Virus record (IMG/VR): IMGVR_UViG_3300022539_000614
Span: 1 to 28,082 of that record
From: a virus
DNA length: 28,082 bases
Strand: one strand, 5' to 3'
This document shows positions 19,520 through 27,476 of the stretch, one piece after another. Each line of letters starts with the position of its first letter. Positions within the stretch are counted from its first letter, which is position 1. Below the pieces are notes generated by a model, which searched no databases, was not told the DNA's origin, and saw nothing but the letters and a program-made list of their open reading frames with translations. Position numbers and translations under genes: made by a program.

Positions 19520-20377
19520 TCAAAAAATTTCTCCAATATCATCCCCTGCTAATGCTCTACCTAATTGTTCTCCTTTCCGTATATTTTCTAATGGAATAAA
19601 TTCACTAAATGTGAATACAACACTAAATTCTGATAAGGCATTTTCTTCAGCATCACCAAGTGTTACAATACCTATTGAACTTGGGAATGCATTTTGTAAC
19701 TTATAACCATAGAGTTTTTCATCTCCTTTCTCCTGGCCTCCAGAAGATATATTACTTGTAGTAATAGCAGTAGTAATATCAGTAATATCAGTAGTAGTAG
19801 TAGGATTAGAAGTAGTAATAGCAGTAGTAATAGCAGTAGTAGTAGGATTAGAAGTAGCAAGTTGCCAAATGTTAATATCAGTTTGATATTTAGCGACTGA
19901 TGTTGCTTGACCTTTATCTAACATACCAAGAAAAAATCCACCAATAGCATCACCAGGTTCTTCCATAGCGTTTTTAATTTGATTTGCTAAACCTACCCCT
20001 GATTTTACAACACCTAAAGCTGCACCTACACCTTCTTCATATGATGCTCCACTAAATATACCAGCATTTAGTGGTTTTGAATTATCAACTTTTTTTAACC
20101 ACTTATCAAATATCTGCCTAATACTCATATCTGAATCATCCATAATTGTAACTTCAAAAGTTCCTATATAATCCGTTTCTCCACGAATATTATATTTACG
20201 ACCTTTATGAAAAATGGTAGTTGTAGAAATATTACGTTCTGGTAAACCAGCACTTCTACATAGAACATTAAGTTTTTCGCCTTCGATGCCTGGGACGGGT
20301 ATCTCCAATAAATATTGATTCTTCCGAAGGCCTAGACCAGGTCCTAGATGTTTTTTGAGATCACTAATTGTAAACAT
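19520..20377 (-). CDS. Tail tube-fold paralog with inserted low-complexity region
   Basis: A 285-aa protein. The N-terminal half is clearly of the tube family (LKKHLGPGLGLRKNQYLLEI, then LCRSAGLPERNISTTTIFHKG, RKYNIRGETDYIGTFEVTIM, IRQIFDKWLKKVD; the last strands recur at the C-terminus as YKLQNAFPSSIGIVTLG and SEFSVVFTFSEFIP). Between them, at residues about 110-225, sits a large insertion. It has a Gly/Ala-rich helix and a Thr/Ile/Ala/Ser low-complexity run (19752-19858) made of repeating ATT/ACT-type codons. The ribosome site is strong (AGGAG) and overlaps the upstream gene's stop. Candidate roles are a tube-end, terminator or specialised ring subunit. The fold is confident, the role unknown. 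Confidence 0.75.
   Translation of the reverse strand: MFTISDLKKHLGPGLGLRKNQYLLEIPVPGIEGEKLNVLCRSAGLPERNISTTTIFHKGRKYNIRGETDYIGTFEVTIMDDSDMSIRQIFDKWLKKVDNSKPLNAGIFSGASYEEGVGAALGVVKSGVGLANQIKNAMEEPGDAIGGFFLGMLDKGQATSVAKYQTDINIWQLATSNPTTTAITTAITTSNPTTTTDITDITTAITTSNISSGGQEKGDEKLYGYKLQNAFPSSIGIVTLGDAEENALSEFSVVFTFSEFIPLENIRKGEQLGRALAGDDIGEIF
19752..19858 (-). repeat. Microsatellite-like block in the tube-fold paralog
   Basis: A run built from GTA/ATA/GCA-type triplets on the plus strand, with larger repeats inside it: GTAGTAGTAGGATTAGAAGT at 19794 and 19836, and GTAGTAATAGCAGTAGTAAT at 19758 and 19812. All units are multiples of three, so length changes keep the frame. It encodes Thr/Ile/Ala/Ser/Asn repeats. 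Confidence 0.9.
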
Positions 20378-20387
20378 TTACCATCTC

Positions 20388-21236
20388 CTAAGTTTTAGAA
20401 TTAATTCTATCTGAAATTGTTTCTACCATAGAATCTGCACCCAATCCCCCAGAAACTAAATCAGTATTAATTTTACTTGAGGTTCTTGGTATTACATTAT
20501 TTGATAATCCACTACCCCAATCACTTAATTCATTTGTAGCATTTCCAGAAGCATCTTTAATAAATGAATTAACTGAATTGCCTAGTGTATTTAATGATCC
20601 AGAAATCATACTTTGTCCAGTTTTTGAAATTCTATCAATAAATTCATCAATGAAATTACCTGCTTTACCTTTATTTACCTTCATCGTAAAATGACTATAG
20701 GCAAAGATAACAGTAAATTCCTGTACTTGTCCAATGGACTCATAGCTAGTTTGTATAGCTGATACTTCAGTTGGAAAAGCATTATGTAATGTATACTCAG
20801 CTGTTATAGAACTGTCATCAAAATTCTTCTGGTGTATTTTAATTTCTCTCACGTAATTATTCTTTGAATGAATAATTTGTGTATTTGATACATTAGCAGT
20901 ATCGGCTACATTATAGTAATTATGTTTTTGATCAAGTGCTTCAATCCATATTTCAAATGCATTTTTAAGTTTATGATCTTCAGTAAGATAGAATGTACAT
21001 TCCCATATTTGTGTATATTTCACCTGTCCTTTTAAAGGAATTGATCTACCTTTATATTTAAAATCGATACTTGTATGTGCCTTAGATGGGAAACTAGCTG
21101 CTTTTGCCATCGCTAACATTGAGTCTTTATCAAAACCAGTCTTGATATTCGTAAATTCAAAAATTACATCAAATTTGGTCGGTCTCGCTCCGTCTCCAAG
21201 TGTTCTTTCAAGTATATTTTGTATTGCTGAAGACAT
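20388..21236 (-). CDS. Tail tube-fold paralog with C-terminal extension
   Basis: A 282-aa protein. Residues about 1-190 follow the tube pattern (LGDGARPTKFDVIFEFTNIK, MAKAASFPSKAHTSIDFKYKG, RSIPLKGQVKYTQIWECTFY, DHKLKNAFEIWIEALD, AEYTLHNAFPTEVSAI, VQEFTVIFAYSHFTM). Residues about 195-282 are a Gly/Ser/Asn-rich extension absent from the main tube protein. The late promoter lies 24 bases before the ATG, and no Shine-Dalgarno is evident. As first gene of the unit it is probably made together with the next paralog. It might form a special ring at the baseplate or neck end, or an alternative tube; which is not determinable here. Confidence 0.75.
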   Translation of the reverse strand: MSSAIQNILERTLGDGARPTKFDVIFEFTNIKTGFDKDSMLAMAKAASFPSKAHTSIDFKYKGRSIPLKGQVKYTQIWECTFYLTEDHKLKNAFEIWIEALDQKHNYYNVADTANVSNTQIIHSKNNYVREIKIHQKNFDDSSITAEYTLHNAFPTEVSAIQTSYESIGQVQEFTVIFAYSHFTMKVNKGKAGNFIDEFIDRISKTGQSMISGSLNTLGNSVNSFIKDASGNATNELSDWGSGLSNNVIPRTSSKINTDLVSGGLGADSMVETISDRINSKT

Positions 21237-21260
21237 TATTCTATGTTGTATTTATTAAAT

Positions 21261-21268
21261 TATTTATA
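21261..21268 (-). promoter_or_regulatory. T4-type late promoter, minus-strand tube unit
   Basis: An exact TATAAATA on the minus strand, 24 bases upstream of the ATG at 21236. It diverges from the plus-strand late promoter 27 bases away at 21296. Confidence 0.75.
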
Positions 21269-21295
21269 CTATTATACAATATTTGTTAAATATGG

Positions 21296-21303
21296 TATAA
21301 ATA
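21296..21303 (+). promoter_or_regulatory. T4-type late promoter, plus-strand baseplate operon
   Basis: An exact TATAAATA, 23 bases upstream of the GTG start at 21327, followed by an AGGAG ribosome site. It is the only evident promoter for the long baseplate/hub/spike operon. Confidence 0.75.
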
Positions 21304-21326
21304 ATATATTTAACAGGAGTTATTCC

Positions 21327-21854
21327 GTGGATTTTGCTAAAGGATTAACAAGAGCATATGAAACTAAATGGGCATATGTTAATACATTTACGGTAGATAT
21401 TTCATTTGCAGATAATATTGCGAGTGCTATTGGGTGGACTACTGAATATAAACGTAATATTAATTTAAATATAATTAGTATTGATACACCACAATTTTCA
21501 AACCAACCAATTGAAGTTTATGTAGGAGATAGGTGGAAGATGCATAATGGACGAGATGAATTATATCGTTTTAGTATTACATTTAGGGATCAAGATCAAT
21601 TAACACTTTACAGAAAATTTGTAAAGGCCTATCTTATGCAGAGAACTGAATATTTCGATCATACAAAAGCACAAATTCTCTTAATAAAAGATAACGATTA
21701 TATAATTTCTGAAACTGGTGGCCAAAACCTTTTTGATTTTCAAGATGTTTTAATCGATAATGTTTCACAGATTCAATTTAATAATACAACCGAAACACAA
21801 ATTGCAGAGTTTACAGTTCAATTCAAATGTGCGTTGCCGATTCTAGAAGTATAA
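21327..21854 (+). CDS. Probable tail tube/baseplate-type protein, 175 aa
   Basis: A 175-aa protein. I chose the GTG at 21327 because AGGAG lies at 21315-21319 and the late promoter just before; the open frame upstream overlaps the promoter. The sequence (FAKGLTRAYETKWAYVNTFT, then INLNIISIDTPQFSNQPIEV, LYRFSITFRDQDQLTLYRKF, then LIDNVSQIQFNNTTETQIAE, FTVQFKC) is beta-rich and follows the same order of elements as tube-fold proteins: strand, PQF/P turn, YVGD-type strand and C-terminal paired strands. It is the first gene of the baseplate operon. It could be a tube-initiating ring or another baseplate component. The family assignment is tentative. Confidence 0.6.
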   Translation: MDFAKGLTRAYETKWAYVNTFTVDISFADNIASAIGWTTEYKRNINLNIISIDTPQFSNQPIEVYVGDRWKMHNGRDELYRFSITFRDQDQLTLYRKFVKAYLMQRTEYFDHTKAQILLIKDNDYIISETGGQNLFDFQDVLIDNVSQIQFNNTTETQIAEFTVQFKCALPILEV

Positions 21855-21919
21855 TCAAAGGAGTACACTGATTCTTTGGGTAAGTTCATTAGAATCAAAA
21901 TAATTTAACGAGGTATAAA

Positions 21920-22600
21920 ATGAATAATGATGTTTATAATTTAACAACAAAAATACGTGATAAAAATATAAAATATAGAAAATGGAAAGTAAAAGACAAA
22001 AAGAAATTTATCACAAACTTAAAAAATCAAGTTCTTATTAAAGAAGCTTTAGTTTTTGATTGTATAGAAGATAAAAAGATTGGATTATCAGATGATGAAT
22101 ACAAATATATTCTAGTTAAAATTAGAGAATCTTCAATATCAGATTCAGTAAAATTTACCTTTATTTGCGATGAATGTCTTGGAGATTTTGAGTATATCGC
22201 AGACTTAAATAAGATTATGTCTACGGATTTTGAACCTTATGGTGATATTGTTTTTAAAGATCATATATTTACGATGGGTGAAATACTAAACAGGGATTTC
22301 TATGAAAGTGCCATCTCTATTGTTCCTCAAAACGAAGAAAAATATTTAGTAGATTTCATTTTACATATTAAGGCATATAATGATAATGATGCTTTTAATT
22401 TTGAAGAAATTAATAATATTGTTAATGATTTAGATGTTGATGCTTTTGAAGAAATATTTAAAAAATGGGAAAGTATGAGATTCAAAATGTGTAATGTTCA
22501 TGATGTTGAATGCGAGCATTGTCAAAATATAATGAAATTTGAATTTGATGATTTACCTGGTTTCTTTCCTGATTCATGGGATTTAAGTGCTAAAAATTAA
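21920..22600 (+). CDS. Baseplate hub assembly protein, gp26/gp51-like, with zinc site
   Basis: A 226-aa mostly helical protein of the T4 gp26/gp51 baseplate-hub type. It contains two Cys pairs, CDEC (83-86) and CEHC (198-201), that probably form one zinc ribbon linking the ends of the chain, with a helical middle. The C-terminus FEFDDLPGFFPDSWDLSAKN is typical of this group. In T4 such proteins belong to the hub or catalyse its assembly. The ribosome site is GAGG. The next gene is a paralog with the same Cys arrangement and overlaps it by 14 bases. Which of gp26 or gp51 it corresponds to is not clear. Confidence 0.7.
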   Translation: MNNDVYNLTTKIRDKNIKYRKWKVKDKKKFITNLKNQVLIKEALVFDCIEDKKIGLSDDEYKYILVKIRESSISDSVKFTFICDECLGDFEYIADLNKIMSTDFEPYGDIVFKDHIFTMGEILNRDFYESAISIVPQNEEKYLVDFILHIKAYNDNDAFNFEEINNIVNDLDVDAFEEIFKKWESMRFKMCNVHDVECEHCQNIMKFEFDDLPGFFPDSWDLSAKN

Positions 22601-23276
22601 TTATCAATATAGTGGGAAGAAATTTATTATAACCCCCTATGTCACATCACAAGAAAAAGATCTGCTTCTCCTAAGTACTGTTGGTGAAGCAGATTTGAGT
22701 AATGCACTCTCTATATGTGGTATAAAAGATAGTGTAATTGATAGTTTAACAAATGATGAAAAAGTAGCGATGCTATTCAAATTAAGAGAAATATCAGTTG
22801 GAGAAGATGTTCATCTTAAATTCAAATGTAAGTATTGTTCACAGGGAAATGAGAATAATTTAAAAATTTCTGAATTGATTAAAAGTTCAGATATCAATAA
22901 CGTTAAAATAAAAGATAAATTCATTGAAATTTCAGAGGATAATGTTCAGGATTTTATTGATTTAGATACTGATAACCTTGATATTGAAGATTACGAATCT
23001 ATCGCTAGAGAAGCATTAAATACTGTGACAAAGTTTAATTTTAAAAAACCAATCACATGTCAAAAATGCAACAAAGATAATTATATAAGAATTAATAATC
23101 CAGAATTTGTTATTGATAATCTTAGTGAAGATTCATTAATTAGTTTATATCAAACTTATAATGATTTATCATTTTTTGGAAAATACACAAAACAGGATAT
23201 TGATACATTATATCCATTCGAGAGAACTATTTTAATGAGTCTTTTAAATAAGACAAGAGAGAGCATGAATAAATGA
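22587..23276 (+). CDS. Baseplate hub assembly protein, second gp26/gp51-like paralog
   Basis: A 229-aa protein starting at a GTG (22587) inside the previous gene, with a GGGA ribosome site; no ATG fits. Like its neighbour it has two Cys pairs, CKYC (81-84) and CQKC (158-161), around a mainly helical body, plus LFKLREISVGEDVHLKFKCK leading into the first pair. The shared arrangement shows the two genes derive from a duplication, now diverged. A role in baseplate hub formation is inferred from the T4 family and from the hub genes downstream. The stop overlaps the next start (ATGA), so translation is coupled. Confidence 0.65.
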   Translation: MLKINYQYSGKKFIITPYVTSQEKDLLLLSTVGEADLSNALSICGIKDSVIDSLTNDEKVAMLFKLREISVGEDVHLKFKCKYCSQGNENNLKISELIKSSDINNVKIKDKFIEISEDNVQDFIDLDTDNLDIEDYESIAREALNTVTKFNFKKPITCQKCNKDNYIRINNPEFVIDNLSEDSLISLYQTYNDLSFFGKYTKQDIDTLYPFERTILMSLLNKTRESMNK

Positions 23277-24916
23277 AACCGCTAGTAAAGTTTAATGAAA
23301 AATTAAACATGGACATTGCTACGGAAGAGAGAATTAGCAAAACTAATGAAAAATTAGTCGAATACTTAAAAGATTCTGGAGAGGAAATAGCTGTAGAACA
23401 AGTAGAGTATTTGATTAAAAACCAAAAGAAAGAAAAGAATGCAGATATTAATGAAAATCCTGTATATGAAAAACTTCTTATAACAAATAAGAAAATTTTA
23501 GGTGTACTAAGTAATATTCATCGTGATATGATAGATGAGCAAGACACATCTATTAAATCAACTAGTACTATTGAGAATGAAGGACAAACAAATTTATTAA
23601 ATATGTTAATGTCTAGTGGTGGATTTGGATTTGATATTCCTGAGATTGGTTTTAAATCACGAAAACGCGGTAAATCTAAAGTTAAAAAACCACGTAGTAA
23701 ATCTAAAGTTAAAAAACCACGTAGTAAATCTAAGGTTGAAAAAACTTCAAGAGCTAATAAAAAAATTAGTGGAGGCAGTGCAATTAATAAAACTTCTTCT
23801 AGGGTTAAAGGTATTGGTAAAGTTGCTAAGAATTTAGTAAGATTTGCTAAAGTCGTTCCTGGTTTGGGACTTATTGTTACTGCAGGTATGGCTATATATG
23901 ATGGTGTTGAAGGTTATGATAACGCATCAGAAATTCTTGGTATACCAGAGGATGAATTAACACTGGGCAATAAAATTACAGCTACTGCTAGTTCTATTAT
24001 TTCTGGGTTGACATTTGGTTTAGTTAATTCTAGTAATCTTGCTAAAGGAATACAAAATATATCAGGTAGTAATGAAGTTATTAATGCCGTAACTAAAGCA
24101 GGTATTATAGACCACGATTTAATTGGTAAATCTGAAATTGAAGATTGGGATAGGTTTGCACAATTGCCTTCTAATCAAATACAAGACATTATTGATATTG
24201 ACGATTGGTCAGATGTAGATTTAAATCATATGAAAGAGTTGTTTGAAGCATCAAAATTAAGAGAAGAAGTTCTTCCTTCGACTCTTGGTAAAAGTGTTGA
24301 TTCGAAAATCGCAGTTAAATTTATAGAAAAACTTTCTGATTTTAAAGTACAGAAAAATAAAGATGCTAAATGGTTAAATAATAAACAAGCAGCAATAAAT
24401 GCAGCTAAACAAATCCCTGAGATTCAAAAAACTATCAAATCTTTAGAATCGCAAATTATTATTCTTAAAAGGCGCAAGGCTGAAGCATTAACTCCCGATG
24501 ATAAAATTCAACTTCAGAATACTATCAAACAGACAACTAAAACAAAAGATTCATTATCTAAACAATTAGATATGATTAAAAATAATTCCAGTAAATATAT
24601 TAAAACTCAAAGTTCTCCAAACATTGGTAGTGGTTTACAAATTGATGAACCTAAGAAAACTTCAGATATACCAACAAAGAAAACATCAAAAGATATTATT
24701 CCAGAAGCGACAGTGATTGAAACAAGTAGGATTAATAAAGAAAATATTATTGATGATTCCCATAAAAATTTAACAAAACAAGTAGTTATATATGAAAGTG
24801 CAAAACGTTCAAATACATCACCAATTCAAGATATGCAAGCAGTAATAAAAACCAATATAAATAATATGATGACTCAGAATGTTGGGCAAGAAAAAATACT
24901 AAATATTTTTTCGTAA
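23273..24916 (+). CDS. Probable tape measure / hub protein (gp29-like)
   Basis: A 547-aa protein starting in an ATGA overlap with the previous gene. The order (hub assembly proteins, this gene, tube cap) and size match T4 gp29 (590 aa), the tail length determinator that also belongs to the hub. Features in order: a charged helical N-terminus; a very basic segment with tandem KSKVKKPRS units (about residues 134-158); a hydrophobic Gly/Ala-rich stretch (about 180-265, VPGLGLIVTAGMAIYDGVEG, then ITATASSIISGLTFGLV) typical of tape measure proteins that insert into the membrane; a coiled-coil region (about 370-440); and a polar C-terminus. Sequence identity to gp29 is not obvious, so the name rests on context and features. 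Confidence 0.6.
   Translation: MKPLVKFNEKLNMDIATEERISKTNEKLVEYLKDSGEEIAVEQVEYLIKNQKKEKNADINENPVYEKLLITNKKILGVLSNIHRDMIDEQDTSIKSTSTIENEGQTNLLNMLMSSGGFGFDIPEIGFKSRKRGKSKVKKPRSKSKVKKPRSKSKVEKTSRANKKISGGSAINKTSSRVKGIGKVAKNLVRFAKVVPGLGLIVTAGMAIYDGVEGYDNASEILGIPEDELTLGNKITATASSIISGLTFGLVNSSNLAKGIQNISGSNEVINAVTKAGIIDHDLIGKSEIEDWDRFAQLPSNQIQDIIDIDDWSDVDLNHMKELFEASKLREEVLPSTLGKSVDSKIAVKFIEKLSDFKVQKNKDAKWLNNKQAAINAAKQIPEIQKTIKSLESQIIILKRRKAEALTPDDKIQLQNTIKQTTKTKDSLSKQLDMIKNNSSKYIKTQSSPNIGSGLQIDEPKKTSDIPTKKTSKDIIPEATVIETSRINKENIIDDSHKNLTKQVVIYESAKRSNTSPIQDMQAVIKTNINNMMTQNVGQEKILNIFS
23672..23745 (+). repeat. 27-bp tandem repeat in the tape-measure-like gene
   Basis: Two identical 27-base units (23672-23698, 23699-23725) and a partial third encode KSKVKKPRS repeats, giving a run of basic residues. 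Confidence 0.9.
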
Positions 24917-24926
24917 ATAAATTAAA

Positions 24927-25757
24927 ATGACAATTAACACATATGAAAATCAAGTAAGCTTTTATCCAAGTGATATTGGTACAGATAAATACTCACATAG
25001 AAAAATGACTATTAGTGTTAAAGAAAACAATATTACAGAAAATTCAATCGAAGCTAAAAAATTTGCACTAGAAAAAATAAAACAATCTCAGGATCTAATT
25101 AAAGTAGCTGTGAATACAGTTGGTTCATTAGTGGGTATTACAAAATTGAATGATGGTACTAAAGAAGGTAATACAATTCATACTATTGTTTTACCATTAC
25201 CAAATTCACTTTCCGATTCACAGAATCATACTTGGTCAATGGATACTGGTATAATAAGTACTGCTAGTAAAGCAATAACTGATAAAGATATTAAAGGTAT
25301 AGGTGTTGATAAAATCCTAGGTGCTACAACATCAATAATGGGACTTAGAAAACCATTAATTGATCCTGGATTTTTCCAAAATTATTCTGGTTCTGAACCA
25401 AGAGAATTGTCGATGCAATTTGATTTAGTACCAAATAACCCAATAGAAGCAGAATCTATTATGATGATTATTTTAAGATTGAAACAATATTCCGCACCAC
25501 TTTCAACAATTACTGGTGTTTCATTACTTGCGCCTAGATGGTTTGATGTTGAATTTAGTAATAAAGAAATATCATCAATGTTGCAACTAGGTAGAGTTGT
25601 TTTAAAAAATATAAATGTTGATTATAGTGGTGATGGATTTATGCAACAAACATCGGATGGTATGCCAAAGCATATTGTATTATCATTACAATTCTCTGAG
25701 GTAGATATGAAAGTTGCACAGGATTTTGATCATAAACCAATAGGTATATCTAAATAA
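24927..25757 (+). CDS. Baseplate tail-tube cap/initiator (gp48/gp54-like)
   Basis: A 276-aa protein of the T4 gp48/gp54 type, which caps the hub and starts tube polymerisation. Characteristic stretches are TIVLPLPNSLSDSQNHTWSM (about residue 90), LIDPGFFQNYSGSEPRELSM at about 146, QFDLVPNNPIEAESIMMIIL, RLKQYSAP, and SLLAPRWFDVEFSN at about 205, which look like a tube-domain fold. It directly follows the tape-measure-like gene, as gene 48 follows 29 in T4. T4 has both 48 and 54; only one such gene is seen here, so this one may serve both roles, or the other lies outside the window. There is no Shine-Dalgarno; coupling is likely. Confidence 0.75.
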   Translation: MTINTYENQVSFYPSDIGTDKYSHRKMTISVKENNITENSIEAKKFALEKIKQSQDLIKVAVNTVGSLVGITKLNDGTKEGNTIHTIVLPLPNSLSDSQNHTWSMDTGIISTASKAITDKDIKGIGVDKILGATTSIMGLRKPLIDPGFFQNYSGSEPRELSMQFDLVPNNPIEAESIMMIILRLKQYSAPLSTITGVSLLAPRWFDVEFSNKEISSMLQLGRVVLKNINVDYSGDGFMQQTSDGMPKHIVLSLQFSEVDMKVAQDFDHKPIGISK

Positions 25758-25758
25758 T

Positions 25759-26295
25759 ATGGCCAAGTTAGAAAATACTATTATGACATATGAAAGACGT
25801 GATATTGATATAGGTCATGGTGTCCACACAAAGGATATAGATATAAAACATCATAGGCGTAATGTTGATATATATAGTATTACGGATTATACATCTATAG
25901 ATATTTCAAATATATTATCCTATGTTAAAAATTCCGATCAAACTATGTTTGATTGGTATCAGATTGAAGATAATGATAAAATAGAAAGAATATCACTTGA
26001 ATTGTATGGGAATATTAATTACTGGGATATTTTAATGATTATTAATCAACGTAATCCATTATTCGAAATGCCATTTGATTTTGATACATTATCAAATCTT
26101 GCACTTGATCAAGTAGAGGAATTTATTGATGAAGTATATAAAAAACCCCTTGGTGAATTAGAACATGCTAAAATGTATTCTAAATGGGAAACTAAATATA
26201 TTGCTAATAATGAAATATTTAGAATTATTAAAATAATTAGACCAACTAGGATGAGTGAATTTTTACAGAATGGGTATGACCAAGGGGTTTTTTAA
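25759..26295 (+). CDS. gp53: Baseplate wedge protein (gp53-like)
   Basis: A 178-aa protein. A beta-strand-like N-terminus, with the D-I-D repeated pattern in ERRDIDIGHGVHTKDIDIKH, precedes a LysM-like segment at about residues 70-105 (DKIERISLELYGNINYWDIL, then MIINQRNPLFEMPFDFD). That segment is the hallmark of T4 gp53 and related contractile-system wedge proteins. gp53 completes the wedge and helps join wedges around the hub. The start lies one base after the previous stop, with no Shine-Dalgarno. The following hub gene starts immediately after its stop. T4 gp53 is 196 aa. The assignment is good. Confidence 0.8.
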   Translation: MAKLENTIMTYERRDIDIGHGVHTKDIDIKHHRRNVDIYSITDYTSIDISNILSYVKNSDQTMFDWYQIEDNDKIERISLELYGNINYWDILMIINQRNPLFEMPFDFDTLSNLALDQVEEFIDEVYKKPLGELEHAKMYSKWETKYIANNEIFRIIKIIRPTRMSEFLQNGYDQGVF

Positions 26296-27435
26296 ATGGG
26301 TTTAGAAAAGATATTAAATGATATTACGATATTACAATATCTTAAAATAACTATTGATGGTTATGAGATTGTGCAAGATGATATTATATCAATAGAAATT
26401 AAACAAAGTCTTAAAATCTTCGGTATTCATGGAAAGTTAAAAATAAAAGATTCTTTTGATATTAGAAATAATACTGAAATAACATTCAATGGTAAAAATA
26501 AATTAATTATCTCAATGATAGATTTCTTAGGTGATATATCAATTCGTTCATTTAAAATTGTTACAATAGAATCTATTCCATATAATGAAAGATTTAAAAT
26601 ATATGATTTTACATTTATAGATGAAATAACATATCAATTACAGAATGCATTTATTAGTAAAAGTTTTACGGATACACCAATTAATGCATTTAAAATGTAT
26701 ATAACTCATCTTGAAATTGATAAACTTTTAGAATCTGATAAATTAGAAAAAGATATTTATGATAGTGGAACTTCACAATCATTCGTAGTTCCACAAGATA
26801 GAAGTGTACTTAATTATTTTCAATATTTATTTAAACAAGAAAATATTCGCATGTGGCAAGATAGGAATTCATTTCATGTAAAAGAAATTATACCATCTTC
26901 TTTAGAGGTATTAAATGATTCAAATGGTGAACCTATTGAATATACAAATAGTACATTAAACAATACATATATGTTTAAAATTCATGATACTAATGAAACT
27001 AATAATATATATAAAACTAATAAACAAATAGAGCGAATATTTAGCTTCGATAAAGGTAAAATTGTTTCAGATGAAACACTAAATCTTACTGATATTTATG
27101 ATGATATGAAATTAAATTTAGTTGATATGTCAAGCATTCAGCAAACCATAGGTGAAAGATTTAATATTGATAGTTTTCCAAATCAAGGAAACCAAAAGTT
27201 TGATATTTTTGATAATTATATAATAAATAATGAATTAGAAATAGCAATTCCTGGGTCATTAAAATATTCAAATATTTGCAATATTATTAATGTTACCTTA
27301 AAAGGAAACCCATTATATAATGATGCAAATTCACTTAATGATATGGCATCTAGTGGCAAATATTTTGTTTCTAGTGTAATTGATAAAATCATAGGTGATA
27401 AATTTATTCAAAAAATGATATTAAATAGGGTATAG
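26296..27435 (+). CDS. gp27: Baseplate central hub protein (gp27-like)
   Basis: A 379-aa protein, close to T4 gp27 (391 aa). It forms the trimeric ring that joins the tube to the spike. The N-terminal half is beta-barrel-like (ILQYLKITIDGYEIVQDDII, then SIEIKQSLKIFGIHGKLKIK and TFIDEITYQLQNAFISKSF). It is followed by a VgrG-type stretch SVLNYFQYLFKQENIRMWQD near residue 172. The start follows the preceding stop directly, with AAGGGG as ribosome site. The next gene is the gp5-like spike that binds this hub, which supports the call. Confidence 0.8.
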   Translation: MGLEKILNDITILQYLKITIDGYEIVQDDIISIEIKQSLKIFGIHGKLKIKDSFDIRNNTEITFNGKNKLIISMIDFLGDISIRSFKIVTIESIPYNERFKIYDFTFIDEITYQLQNAFISKSFTDTPINAFKMYITHLEIDKLLESDKLEKDIYDSGTSQSFVVPQDRSVLNYFQYLFKQENIRMWQDRNSFHVKEIIPSSLEVLNDSNGEPIEYTNSTLNNTYMFKIHDTNETNNIYKTNKQIERIFSFDKGKIVSDETLNLTDIYDDMKLNLVDMSSIQQTIGERFNIDSFPNQGNQKFDIFDNYIINNELEIAIPGSLKYSNICNIINVTLKGNPLYNDANSLNDMASSGKYFVSSVIDKIIGDKFIQKMILNRV

Positions 27436-27476
27436 ATAACTAATGGAACCAAAAATAGAAAGAAAATGATAATATT

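Noticed and set aside
21870-21896. GATTCT...AGAATC inverted repeat between the first two baseplate genes
   Set aside because: Short stem with a long loop and no T-run; insufficient for a terminator call.
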